Shown in pieces: positions 51,785 through 60,335 of a DNA stretch of 64,000 nucleotides. The notes under the pieces are model-generated. The model saw nothing but the letters and a program-made list of their open reading frames with translations. It ran no database searches and was not told the origin of the DNA. The DNA is from Rhodocyclaceae bacterium (lineage in GTDB: Bacteria > Pseudomonadota > Gammaproteobacteria > Burkholderiales > CAIKXV01): positions 62,001 through 126,000 of the forward strand of contig JADCHX010000010.1 of the NCBI GenBank assembly GCA_020248265.1, given 5' to 3'. Each line of letters opens with the position of its first letter. Positions within the stretch are counted from its first letter, which is position 1. Position numbers and translations under genes: made by a program.

Positions 51785-53065
51785 TCAGCCGGCGAAGTCC
51801 AGTGCCGCGCTGAAGAAGTCCGGGTCTCCGAAGTTACCGGACTTCAGCGCGAGCCACATCGGCCGGCCGCCCTCGGCCGCGGTCCACGGCACGCCCGGTG
51901 CGATCACCGGCCCGATGCGCAGGGCCGGGATGCCGAGTGCCCCGACCACTGCACCCGAGGTCTCGCCGCCAGCCACCACCAGCCGGCGCACGCCGGCGTC
52001 GACCAGCCCGCAGGCGATGCGCGCCAGCACCTGCTCGACCCGCAGTCCTGCATCCTCGCCCAGCAGCCTGCGCGCTTCGGCAACCTGCTCCGGGGAAGCG
52101 CTCGAACACACCAGCACCGGGCCGGCGGCGAGCTTCGGTCGTGCCCAGTCCAGCGCCTGCCGCACCGCGCGGTCGGCATCGTCCAGTGCCGCGGGATCCA
52201 CGAACCACGACGGTGCCACTGCGGACATGCGAGCCACCTGCTCTCGCGTCATCGCCGAGCAGCTGCCGGCGATCACCGCGCGATGCCCATCGACAGCGGG
52301 CAGCGCAGCACTGTCGATCGATGGCACCCAGCCGCGCGCGCGGAAGTTGGCTGGCAGCCCCATCGCCATGCCGGACCCGCCGGTGACCAGCGCCAGCTCG
52401 GCGCAGGCCTCGCCCAGCGTCATCAGGTGGCGCTCGCTCAGCGCATCGGCGATCGCGATCCGCACACCACGCGCCTGCAGTGACTGCATCTCCGACACGA
52501 TGGCGGCCGCGCCCTTCTCCACCGCCTCGTAGCCGACCAGCCCAGCCTCGCCGCGCATCTGGCGCGACAGCACTCGCACCAGCGACGGATCAGTCATCGG
52601 ATTGAGCGGATGGTCGCGCATGCCCGACTCCGACAGCAGCCGGTCGCCGACGAACAGGTAGCCTCGGTAGACGCTGCGGGCATTGGCCGGGAACGCCGGA
52701 CAGGCCAGCGTGAACCGCGCGTCGAGCGCATCGAGCAGCGCTTCGGCCACCGGGCCGATGTTGCCTGCGTCGGTCGAATCGAAGGTCGAGCAGTACTTGA
52801 AGAAGAACTGCCGGCACCCGGCCGCCCGCAGCCAGCGCAGCGCCACGAGCGAGCTGGCAACCGCGTCGGCTGCCGGGATCGAGCGCGACTTCAGTGCGAC
52901 CACCAGTGCATCGGCCTGCGGCACCGGCATGTCTGCGGCCGGCTCGCCGAGCAGCACGACCGTGCGCATGCCCTGCGCGACCAGCGTGCTGGCGAGGTCG
53001 GTGGCCCCGGTGAAATCGTCCGCGATGCAGCCCAGCTGCAGGCCCGGCGATGGCGCCATGCCCAT
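51785..53065 (-). CDS. otnK: Four-carbon acid sugar kinase, 3-oxo-tetronate kinase
   Basis: OtnK (formerly DUF1537) phosphorylates 3-oxo-tetronates. The 426-residue protein has the N-terminal LGCIADDFTGATDLASTLV signature, KYCSTFDSTDAGNIGPV (substrate loop), CPAFPANARSVYRGYLFVGDRLLSESGM and the C-terminal nucleotide part with VVAGGETSGAVVGALG and LALKSGNFGDPDFFSAAL. ATG at 53065 (a second Met two codons on). A longer frame to 53920 is a shadow of the dehydrogenase gene. It starts eight bases after that gene and precedes otnC, giving a compact dehydrogenase-kinase-decarboxylase set. Confidence 0.92.
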   Translation of the reverse strand: MGMAPSPGLQLGCIADDFTGATDLASTLVAQGMRTVVLLGEPAADMPVPQADALVVALKSRSIPAADAVASSLVALRWLRAAGCRQFFFKYCSTFDSTDAGNIGPVAEALLDALDARFTLACPAFPANARSVYRGYLFVGDRLLSESGMRDHPLNPMTDPSLVRVLSRQMRGEAGLVGYEAVEKGAAAIVSEMQSLQARGVRIAIADALSERHLMTLGEACAELALVTGGSGMAMGLPANFRARGWVPSIDSAALPAVDGHRAVIAGSCSAMTREQVARMSAVAPSWFVDPAALDDADRAVRQALDWARPKLAAGPVLVCSSASPEQVAEARRLLGEDAGLRVEQVLARIACGLVDAGVRRLVVAGGETSGAVVGALGIPALRIGPVIAPGVPWTAAEGGRPMWLALKSGNFGDPDFFSAALDFAG

Positions 53066-53073
53066 CGTCCCGC

Positions 53074-54132
53074 TCAAGCGAGCGCCGCGACGACCCGCTC
53101 GGCGAACAACCGGGTGTTGCCACGGCCGCCGAGGTCGCCGGTGCGTGCACCGTCGTCGGCCAGTGCCGCATCGACTGCCGCGGTGATCGCCTGCGAGGCT
53201 TCGACCAGCACGGGCTTCGAATGCTTCACCCCGAGCCACTCGAACAGCATCGCGGTCGACAGGATCATCCCGGTGGGATTGGCGATGCCCCTGCCCGCGA
53301 TGTCCGGCGCCGACCCGTGCCCCGCATTCGCCACCGCGTGGTCGTCGCCGGCATTGAGCGCCGCCGCCAACCCGAGGCCGCCGGAGATCGCGACCGCGGC
53401 ATTGGACAGGATGTCCCCGAACATGTTGGTGAGCAGCACCACGTCGTGCCGCTCCGGGCGGCTGTACAGTTCGGCGGCCATCGCATCGACATCGAACTCG
53501 TGGAATTCCACGCCGGGATTGGCCTTCGCGGCGGCGTAGGCCTCCTCCATGAACAGCCCGTCGGACATCTGCAGCACATGCTGCTTGCCCACCGCCGTGA
53601 CCTTCTTCCGACGGCGCAGCGCCCACTCGAACGCGACCCGCGAGATGCGGCGCGACGCATTGCGGGTGATCTTGCGCACCGAGATCGCGAGGTCTGGCGT
53701 GGGCATGAACTCGCCGATGCCCATGAACATGTTGCGATCGGAATAGAAGCCTTCGGTGTTCTCGCGTACGACGAGAAGGTCCATGCCGCGCCGTGCGTCG
53801 GGAACCGCCGCACGCGAGCGCGCCGGTCGCAGGTTCGCATAGAGGTCGAGCCGCTTGCGGATGGTGCCCGGCACGTTGATGCCGCCCTTGTCGCGCGGCG
53901 GATAGAGCGTCATCCCGCACGGACCGAGGATCACGCCGTCGGCCGCCACCGCTTTCTCGATCGCCTCGTCGGTCAGCGTGGACCCGACCTTGCGAAAGCT
54001 CGGCATGCCGACATCGACCGTCTCGAACAACAGGCCGAGGCTGAATCGGCGCTCGGCCGCATGCACCACCTGCATGGCGGCCTCGACGATCTCCGGCCCG
54101 ATGTCGTCACCGGGCATCACGACGATGTTCAT
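53074..54132 (-). CDS. Isocitrate/isopropylmalate dehydrogenase family, tartrate-dehydrogenase-like
   Basis: The 352-residue protein oxidises a 2-hydroxy acid at the carbon next to a carboxylate, with NAD and a divalent metal. It shows MPGDDIGPEIVEAAMQVV, NVPGTIRKRLDLYANLRPAR (substrate Arg residues), VVRENTEGFYSDRN, TNMFGDILSNAAVAISGGLGL (metal Asp residues) and NAGHGSAPDIAGRGIANPTGMIL. No leu genes are near; in this setting a tartrate, malate or tetronate substrate is likely. ATG at 54132 is preceded by GGAGCAGAG; a start at 54153 is also in frame. The 85 bases upstream separate it from the receptor gene. Confidence 0.9.
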   Translation of the reverse strand: MNIVVMPGDDIGPEIVEAAMQVVHAAERRFSLGLLFETVDVGMPSFRKVGSTLTDEAIEKAVAADGVILGPCGMTLYPPRDKGGINVPGTIRKRLDLYANLRPARSRAAVPDARRGMDLLVVRENTEGFYSDRNMFMGIGEFMPTPDLAISVRKITRNASRRISRVAFEWALRRRKKVTAVGKQHVLQMSDGLFMEEAYAAAKANPGVEFHEFDVDAMAAELYSRPERHDVVLLTNMFGDILSNAAVAISGGLGLAAALNAGDDHAVANAGHGSAPDIAGRGIANPTGMILSTAMLFEWLGVKHSKPVLVEASQAITAAVDAALADDGARTGDLGGRGNTRLFAERVVAALA

Positions 54133-54217
54133 CTCTGCTCCATCAGCCGGCATGCCGGCGGTTGTGGTTGCTTCCGATATGCCGGCCGTGGTGGCCTGCG
54201 CCGTGATGCGGCACTGT

Positions 54218-55264
54218 TCATTCGGCCTTGATCTTCGCCTGCTCGACCACCGCCGCCCAACGACGGTATTCGGATTCGATACGCTTCACGAACCGTTCGG
54301 GCGAGCCGCCAGAGACGACCATGCCCTGGTCCGCCAGCTGCTTCTGCAGGTCGGCATCCTTGAGCGACCGGTTCACCGCCTCGTTCAGGCTGTCCACCAC
54401 CGGCCTCGGCGTGTCGCGCGGCGCCAGTAGCCCGAACCAGAGGTCTACCTCGAAGCCCGGCAGCGTATCCGAAATGCGCGGCACGTTCGGCAGCGCGGCG
54501 GACGGCTCTGCCGTGCTCACCGCCAGCGCCCGCATCTTGCCCGACTGGATCAGCGGCAGCACCGGCGGCAGGCTGCCGAGGATGAACTGGCAGGCACCCG
54601 ACATCAGGTCGGCAATCGCAGAGCCGGTGCTCTTGTAAGGCACATGGGTGAAGCGAACCTTCGCCTGCGCGGCCATCATCTCGGTGGCCAGGTGGGTGAT
54701 GCCGCCGATGCCGCTGGATGCGTAGCACAGTTCGCCCGGCCGGTTGCGCGCAAGCCGGAAGAACTCGGGCATCGTCTTCACCGGCAGCGACGGATGCACG
54801 GCCAGGACGAACGGCACGTAGCCGATCTCGGCCACGCCGCGGATGGTGCGGATCGGGTCGAACGCCGGCTTCTGCAGCGCGGCCGATGTCGAGAAGCTGC
54901 CCGACATGATGATGATCGAATAGCCGTCCGCAGGCGCCTTGGCCAGCAGTTCCATGCCGATCAGCCCACCGGCCCCGCCCCGGTTCTCGATCACGAACGA
55001 CTGTCGGTACTGCTCCTGCAACTTGAACGACACCTGCCGGGCGATGATGTCACTGCCGCCGCCGGGGGCGAACGGTACGATCACCCGCACCGGCTTGACG
55101 GGCCAGGCCTGGGCAGACTGCGCAAGCACCGGCATGGCCATGAGGGCTCCGATGGCAACGCAGACCGCTGCGGCCGCTGCTGCCGCAAACCCTGCACCTG
55201 CCGCTTCCGCGCGCATCGATCGCATCCCCCCTGCCTGCATGACCCGCCTCCCGCTGTCCGTCAT
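54218..55264 (-). CDS. Bug/TctC-family periplasmic receptor
   Basis: The 348-residue precursor has a signal region rich in Ala (about 25-48, ending PVLAQ) and AWPVKPVRVIVPFAPGGGSDIIAR, FVIENRGGAGGLIGMELLAKAPADGYSII, AVHPSLPVKTMPEFFRLAR and HVPYKSTGSAIADLMSGACQF. ATG at 55264 overlaps the stop of the receptor upstream (ATGA), so two receptors are co-translated; Met 9, 14 or 17 would shorten the leader. This branch differs from the next copy, which argues against simple tandem duplication. Confidence 0.91.
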   Translation of the reverse strand: MTDSGRRVMQAGGMRSMRAEAAGAGFAAAAAAAVCVAIGALMAMPVLAQSAQAWPVKPVRVIVPFAPGGGSDIIARQVSFKLQEQYRQSFVIENRGGAGGLIGMELLAKAPADGYSIIIMSGSFSTSAALQKPAFDPIRTIRGVAEIGYVPFVLAVHPSLPVKTMPEFFRLARNRPGELCYASSGIGGITHLATEMMAAQAKVRFTHVPYKSTGSAIADLMSGACQFILGSLPPVLPLIQSGKMRALAVSTAEPSAALPNVPRISDTLPGFEVDLWFGLLAPRDTPRPVVDSLNEAVNRSLKDADLQKQLADQGMVVSGGSPERFVKRIESEYRRWAAVVEQAKIKAE

Positions 55265-56241
55265 TCGACCTGCATGTTCGCCGCCTTCACCACCTTCGCG
55301 AACTTCGCGATATCGGTGGCGATCAGCTGCCCGAACGCCTCGGGCGTGCCACCGAGGGTGACCGCGCCCAGCCCCAGCAGCCGGTCGCGCACGTCGGCGA
55401 GCTGCAGCACCTTGTTGATCTCGGTGTTCAGCCTGAGCACGATCTCGCGCGGCGTGCCGGTGGGCAGCATCGCGCCGTACCAGGTCGATGCCGCATAGCC
55501 CGGCACGCCCGCCTCGGCGATGGTCGGCACCTCCGGCAGCACGCCGGCGCGGCGCTCCTCGGTGGTGGCGAGCACCCGCATGCGGCCGGACTGGATGTGC
55601 GGCAACGCGACCGGCATGGTGTTGAAGCCGACCACCACCTCACCGCCGACGATGGCCGCCGCCGAGGGCGCACCGCCCTTGAACGGCACGTGCAGCATCT
55701 TCACCCCGGCCATCATCGCGAACATCTCGCCGGCGAGGTGTTCGGGGCTGCCTGCGCCGGAAGAAGCGTAGGCGATCTCGCCTGGCCGCTTGCGCGCCAG
55801 CGCCATCAGTTCCTTCACCGACTTCACCGGCAGCGACGGTGTCACCACCAGTGCCTGCGGCACCGAACCGATGCCGGCGAGCGGAATGAAGTCGCGCTCG
55901 AGGTCGTACTTCAGGTTGCGGTACAGCGACTTGCTGACCGCGTGCGACACCGAGATGAACAGGACGGTATAGCCATCGGGTGCCGCCTTGGCTGCGATCT
56001 CGGCCGCCAGGTTCGCGTTCGCGCCCGGACGGTTCTCGACCACCACCTGCTGGCTCAGCGCCTCGGCCAGGCGTACCGCCACCGCCCTGGCCATGATGTC
56101 GGTACCGCCGCCCGGCGCGAAACCGACCAGGAAGCGCACCGGCTTCGACGGATAGGGCGCCTGCGCCCAGGCCACGCCGGCCGGCAACAGCGAAGCGGCC
56201 GCCAGCGCGCCGCACAGCCTGTTCGATATCGAGCCATTCAT
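55261..56241 (-). CDS. Bug/TctC-family periplasmic receptor
   Basis: The 326-residue precursor has a signal peptide (residues 1-27, ending GVAWAQ), then APYPSKPVRFLVGFAPGGGTDIMAR, VVVENRPGANANLAAEIAAKAAPDGYTVL, VVTPSLPVKSVKELMALAR and HVPFKGGAPSAAAIVGGEVVVGFNTMP. In the second ligand loop it has GANANLAAE where the other copies read GAGGxxG, a change in the carboxylate-binding turn. ATG at 56241 overlaps the stop of the uronate-dehydrogenase-like gene. A longer frame running to 57306 is a shadow. Confidence 0.92.
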   Translation of the reverse strand: MNGSISNRLCGALAAASLLPAGVAWAQAPYPSKPVRFLVGFAPGGGTDIMARAVAVRLAEALSQQVVVENRPGANANLAAEIAAKAAPDGYTVLFISVSHAVSKSLYRNLKYDLERDFIPLAGIGSVPQALVVTPSLPVKSVKELMALARKRPGEIAYASSGAGSPEHLAGEMFAMMAGVKMLHVPFKGGAPSAAAIVGGEVVVGFNTMPVALPHIQSGRMRVLATTEERRAGVLPEVPTIAEAGVPGYAASTWYGAMLPTGTPREIVLRLNTEINKVLQLADVRDRLLGLGAVTLGGTPEAFGQLIATDIAKFAKVVKAANMQVE

Positions 56242-57077
56242 CGCGTCGATGCTCCTTCGGTCGGAACGTACTCGGCGGCGCAGTAGCTGCCGCCATGGAA
56301 GCGAACGGCCGGGCTGTCGGGCGCACCGAGCGTGGCCTGCTCCAGTTCGGCCGCCCACTGCTCCGCATCCTGGACCGGCACGTAGCCGATGCGCGCCGCA
56401 TCGGGGCTGTGCCACTTCGTCCGGCGGTTCGCCGACACGCCGTAGACGATCGCGAAACCGTATGCGGGCGCCTCGATCGCACAGCGCACCAGTGCCGCCA
56501 TGTCGCGATGGCCGATCCAGGTCGACAGCTGGCGCGCATCCTCCGGCCGCTCGCGAAACGATCCGATGCGCAGACAGCAGGCATCGACTGCGTACTTGTC
56601 GGTGAACATCCGGCACAGCGCCTCGCCGAACACCTTCGACACGCCGTAGCGCGAATCGGGCCGCACCGGCTCGTCGATACCCAGTTCGCGCGTCGCATCG
56701 TGGTAGCCGATCGCGTGGTTCGAACTGGCAAACACATAGCGCCGGACGCCGGCCGCACGGGCCGACTCGAACAGGCCGAGCGTCGCCACGATGTTGTCCG
56801 GCAGTATCCGGTCCCAGCCGTCCTCCTTCGGGATGCCCGCCAGGTGGACGACGCAGTCGATGCCCTGCACCGCCGCGGATGCGACCGCGGGATCGAGCAG
56901 GTCGCCGGTGATCACCTGGTCGGTTGCATGCCGCGGCGCCACCGGCACCCGATCGGCCAGACGCAGCAGCGGATAGCGACCGGCGAAGGCCTGGTGCAGG
57001 CATCGTCCGATGCCACCGCCTGCACCGGTCAGAAGGACGCGCGGCAGCATGCCTGGTCGCTCGGCCCCGGCCGTCAT
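56238..57077 (-). CDS. NAD-dependent epimerase/dehydratase family, uronate-dehydrogenase-like
   Basis: The 279-residue short-chain protein has VLLTGAGGGIGRCLHQAF (NAD site), GDLLDPAVASAAVQGIDCVVHLAGIP, the serine/tyrosine region FASSNHAIGYHD and SRYGVSKVFGEALCRMF (YxxxK), and IVYGVSANRRTKWHS. The last stretches are typical of uronate dehydrogenase (Udh), which oxidises galacturonate or glucuronate to the lactone. Together with the SMP-30 lactonase at 61309 this suggests a uronic or aldonic acid route, but Udh relatives can act on other sugars. Overlaps of 4 and a gap of 3 bases tie it to receptors on both sides. Confidence 0.85.
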   Translation of the reverse strand: MTAGAERPGMLPRVLLTGAGGGIGRCLHQAFAGRYPLLRLADRVPVAPRHATDQVITGDLLDPAVASAAVQGIDCVVHLAGIPKEDGWDRILPDNIVATLGLFESARAAGVRRYVFASSNHAIGYHDATRELGIDEPVRPDSRYGVSKVFGEALCRMFTDKYAVDACCLRIGSFRERPEDARQLSTWIGHRDMAALVRCAIEAPAYGFAIVYGVSANRRTKWHSPDAARIGYVPVQDAEQWAAELEQATLGAPDSPAVRFHGGSYCAAEYVPTEGASTR

Positions 57078-57080
57078 CGC

Positions 57081-58091
57081 TCAGGACTCCGGTTGCACGC
57101 CTGCGGCGCGGATCACCTGCCCCCAGCGGTCGACCTGGCCCTTGAGATACGCCGCAGCCTGCTCCGGCGATGAACCCACGGGCTCGCCGCCATCGGCCGC
57201 GACCCGCTTGCGCACGTCGGACTGCTCGATGAAGCGCGCGGTCTCTTCGTGCAGGCGCGCCACCACCGCGCGCGGCATCTTCGCCGGCCCGAGCAGCATC
57301 AGCCACGACGTCGCCTCGAAACCGGGCACGCCACTCTCGGCGACCGTCGGCACGTTCGGCAGGATGCCGGAGCGCTTCGCCGACGTGACGGCCAGCGCAC
57401 GCAGCTTGCCGGACTGGATCATCGGCTGCGACGACAGGATGGTGGTCGCGATCATCTCGATCTGTCCGCCGAGCACGTCGGCCAGCGCCGGCGCCGCTCC
57501 CTTGTACGGCACGTGGATCATCTCGATCTTCGCCAGATTGGACAGCATCGCACCGGCCAGGTGCGGGCCGGTGCCGATGCCCGACGAGCCGTAGCGGATG
57601 CTGTTCGGCTTCGCACGCGACGCCGCCACGACGTCCTTGATCGACTCGAACGGCGAGGCGACCGAGGCGACGAACACGCGCGGATTGATCGTCACCAGGC
57701 TGATCGCAGCCAGGTCGCGCAGCGTGTCGAAGGGCAGCTTACGGCTGAGCGATGCATTGATCGCCAGCGATTCGTTGGCGAGCACGATGGTGTACCCATC
57801 GGGCGGTGCCTTCGCCGCCATGTCATGGCCGATGTTGCCGCCTGCGCCGGGCCGGTTGTCGACGACGAACGACTGGTTGAAGCCCTCGCCCAGCTTGTGC
57901 GCGACCAGGCGACCGGTGATGTCCGAGGCAGCGCCCGGCGCGAACGGCACGATCAGGCGAACCGGACGCGCTGGATAGCTCTGGGCCGCGGCCGGGACCG
58001 GCGGCAGCGCCAGCGCGGCGGCGATCGCGATCGCACTGGCTGCCACCGGCAACATAGGGCGCACAGGAGTGCGCATCGGATCAGCGTTCAT
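57081..58091 (-). CDS. Bug/TctC-family periplasmic receptor (promoter-proximal copy)
   Basis: The 336-residue precursor has a signal peptide (AIAIAAALALPPVPAAAQ, cleavage near residue 37), SYPARPVRLIVPFAPGAASDITGR, FVVDNRPGAGGNIGHDMAAKAPPDGYTIV and HVPYKGAAPALADVLGGQIEM. ATG at 58091 has AGGAGGATT upstream, the strongest ribosome site of the receptor set. A longer frame to 58367 overlaps the hydrolase gene and is not used. The stop is three bases from the uronate-dehydrogenase-like start. Confidence 0.92.
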   Translation of the reverse strand: MNADPMRTPVRPMLPVAASAIAIAAALALPPVPAAAQSYPARPVRLIVPFAPGAASDITGRLVAHKLGEGFNQSFVVDNRPGAGGNIGHDMAAKAPPDGYTIVLANESLAINASLSRKLPFDTLRDLAAISLVTINPRVFVASVASPFESIKDVVAASRAKPNSIRYGSSGIGTGPHLAGAMLSNLAKIEMIHVPYKGAAPALADVLGGQIEMIATTILSSQPMIQSGKLRALAVTSAKRSGILPNVPTVAESGVPGFEATSWLMLLGPAKMPRAVVARLHEETARFIEQSDVRKRVAADGGEPVGSSPEQAAAYLKGQVDRWGQVIRAAGVQPES

Positions 58092-58201
58092 CGAATCCTC
58101 CTTTGTGTCCGGCGTCTGCGCGCCGGACCCGGTCACCCTGCCGAGCCCGGCCCGGCGACCGCGTTCCATGGCAGTGCGGGAGCGCACTGCCCGTCCGAAG
58201 C

Positions 58202-59080
58202 TCATTCGTCGAAGAAGGCGGCGAGCTTCTCGTAGGTCTCGTCCGGCGCCTCTTCCATCGGATAGTGCGCGCACTGCAGCTTGTGGAAGCCTCGGATGTC
58301 GGTCGCATAGTGCGGCCAGGCATCGACTGCGCTGAACTCGCGCTGGGTGTGGCTCTTCTCGGCCCACATCACGAGCATCGGGCAGGTGACGCGCCTGCCC
58401 GCCTCCCAGTCGGCGGTATCGAGCGGGAAGTCGACCGAAAGGGTGGCCCGGTAGTCTTCCGACATGCCGTGGATATGCTCGGGCGTGCAGCAGCGCACGT
58501 ACTCGGCCATCGTCTCTTCGCTGAACTTGCCCTCGCCCTGCTTAGCGAACTTGCGGCGGATGTAGTACTCCTCCTTGCCTTCGAGCAGCTTCTCCGGGAA
58601 GTCGAACGGCTGGGCGAAGAAGAACCAGTGGTACGAATGGGCGGCGTAGGTCCACTTCATGTTGTTGAGTTGCCAGTGCGTCGGGATGATCTCGATGCTG
58701 GCGAACTTCTTCACCTTTTCGGGATGATCGAGCGCCATCCGGTGCGCCGTACGCGCGCCGCGATCGTGTCCCGCCACCATGAACTCGTCGAAGCCCAGCA
58801 CCTTCATCACGTCGATCATGTCCTGGCCCATCCGCCGGAACGAGTAGTTCGTGTGGTCGGGCAGGCCGCGCGGCTTGTCGCTGTCGCCATAGCCGCGCAG
58901 GTCTGCGCAGACGACGGTATAGCGGTCGGCCAGGCGCGGCGCGATCTTGTACCAGGTGACATGGGTGAGCGGATTACCGTGCAGCAGCAGGATCGCCGGA
59001 CCCTTGCCGCCGACGCGCAGCTTGATCCGGCAGTCCGGATCGCTGGTCGGCACCATCATTTCCCGAAAACCTTCGAACAT
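58202..59080 (-). CDS. Haloacetate/fluoroacetate dehalogenase-like alpha/beta hydrolase
   Basis: The 292-residue protein has an Asp rather than Ser nucleophile: GHDRGARTAHRMALDHP places D106, R107 and R110 like the D-R-x-x-R of fluoroacetate dehalogenase. H151-W152 and Y210 correspond to the halide-pocket His, Trp and Tyr, H272 to the catalytic His, and HGNP (34-37) to the oxyanion turn. CADLRGYGDSDKP is the family strand. It would convert a 2-haloacid to a 2-hydroxyacid; epoxide hydrolysis is the alternative. GGAGGAAT precedes ATG 59080. It may head the leftward receptor run (110-base gap) and is divergent from the Ldh2-type gene. Confidence 0.87.
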   Translation of the reverse strand: MFEGFREMMVPTSDPDCRIKLRVGGKGPAILLLHGNPLTHVTWYKIAPRLADRYTVVCADLRGYGDSDKPRGLPDHTNYSFRRMGQDMIDVMKVLGFDEFMVAGHDRGARTAHRMALDHPEKVKKFASIEIIPTHWQLNNMKWTYAAHSYHWFFFAQPFDFPEKLLEGKEEYYIRRKFAKQGEGKFSEETMAEYVRCCTPEHIHGMSEDYRATLSVDFPLDTADWEAGRRVTCPMLVMWAEKSHTQREFSAVDAWPHYATDIRGFHKLQCAHYPMEEAPDETYEKLAAFFDE

Positions 59081-59194
59081 GCATTCCTCCCGTTGACCTG
59101 GAGCAAGTTTGCATTTTCAAGCGCACAAATGCAAACTGAAACACCGCCATCGATGCCCGCCGGGCCGACTGCTCCCTCCGGGTCCGTACTACCC

Positions 59195-60277
59195 ATGACC
59201 GACAGCACACGATACTTCAGCTCCGACGAGCTTGTTTCCTTTGGCACCGGAATGTTCATCGCGCACGGCCTTCCGGCCGAGGATGCCGCCATCGTCGCCC
59301 GCGACCTGGTCGCCGCCGACCTGCGCGGCCTCGCCTCGCACGGTGTCGCGCGCATCCCGATCTACTGCAAGCGGCTGCGCGCGAAGGCGATCAACCCGAC
59401 GCCGACCTTGAAGATCGATCGCCCGGCAGCGGCCGTGGCCTCGATCGACGGCGACGACGGCATCGGCTTCGTGGTCGGCCATCGCGCGATGGACGAGGCC
59501 ATCGCCATCGCCCGCACCACCGGCATCGGCATGGCCGGCATCCGGCGCAGCACGCACTACGGCATGGCCGCCCTGTACGTGATGCAGGCGATCGACGCCG
59601 GCATGGTGTCGATGGCCTTCACCAATTCGTCCCCGGCCATGCCGGCCTGGGGCGGACGCACCAACTTCCACGGGGCCGCCCCGCTCGCCGTCGGCGCGCC
59701 CGGCGGCAAGCGGGGCGATTACGTACTCGACCTGGCGATGACCGTGATCGCGCGCGGCAAGATCCGCCTGGCGGCGAGCAAGGGCGAACCGATCCCGCTC
59801 GGGCTCGCGCTGGACAACGAAGGCCGGCCGACCACCGACGCGCAGGCAGCGTTCGAGGGCGTTTTGCTGCCGTTCGGCGGCGTCAAGGGGTCCGCCATTG
59901 CATTCATGATGGACATCTTCTCGGGCGTGCTCACCGGCTCGGCGTTCGCCGCCGGCGTGAAGAGCCTGTACTTCGACTTCTCGGGCCCGCAGGACGTCGG
60001 CCACCTGTTCATCGCCTTCCGTCCCGACCTGTTCATGCCGATGCAGCAGTACCGCGACCGGATGGACGAGATGGTCGCTCGCGTGAAGGCGATGCCGCGC
60101 GCGCAAGGCTGCGACGAGATCCTGATCCCGGGCGAGCCCGAGGCGCGCACCGCGGCCCGGCGCGCGGTCAGCGGCATCCCGGTCACCGCAGACGTGATCC
60201 GTGCGCTGGCCGAGGAAGCTGTCGGCGCGAAGGTCGCGCTGCCCGATGGTCGTGGACAGGCCTTCGACGCAGCCTGA
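59195..60277 (+). CDS. Malate/L-lactate dehydrogenase (Ldh2) family protein
   Basis: The 360-residue protein belongs to the Ldh2/MDG2 family of NAD(P)-dependent 2-hydroxyacid or imino-acid dehydrogenases. Visible features are DLVAADLRGLASHGVARIPIYCKRL, ASIDGDDGIGFVVGHRAMDEAI, GIRRSTHYGMAALYVMQAI (His in the active site), FTNSSPAMPAWGG and DLAMTVIARGKIRLAASKGEPIP. The C-terminal part has GVKGSAIAFMMDIFSGVLTG and the GEPEARTAARR stretch. ATG at 59195 has only a weak ribosome site; ATG 59129, 22 codons upstream, is the alternative. It is divergent from the dehalogenase-like gene. Confidence 0.88.
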   Translation: MTDSTRYFSSDELVSFGTGMFIAHGLPAEDAAIVARDLVAADLRGLASHGVARIPIYCKRLRAKAINPTPTLKIDRPAAAVASIDGDDGIGFVVGHRAMDEAIAIARTTGIGMAGIRRSTHYGMAALYVMQAIDAGMVSMAFTNSSPAMPAWGGRTNFHGAAPLAVGAPGGKRGDYVLDLAMTVIARGKIRLAASKGEPIPLGLALDNEGRPTTDAQAAFEGVLLPFGGVKGSAIAFMMDIFSGVLTGSAFAAGVKSLYFDFSGPQDVGHLFIAFRPDLFMPMQQYRDRMDEMVARVKAMPRAQGCDEILIPGEPEARTAARRAVSGIPVTADVIRALAEEAVGAKVALPDGRGQAFDAA

Positions 60278-60335
60278 AGCGCGAAGCTGCCAGCCGCCCT
60301 CCGATGCACCGATCCCTGCCGAGCACGATGGCCTG

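Noticed and set aside
49446-52532. 1028-codon open frame on the plus strand
   Set aside because: Antisense across a Bug receptor pair, otnC and otnK; composition is that of a shadow frame.
51785-53920. 711-residue fusion of otnK with an upstream domain
   Set aside because: The extra part overlaps the dehydrogenase gene in another frame; ATG 53065 gives the standard OtnK length.
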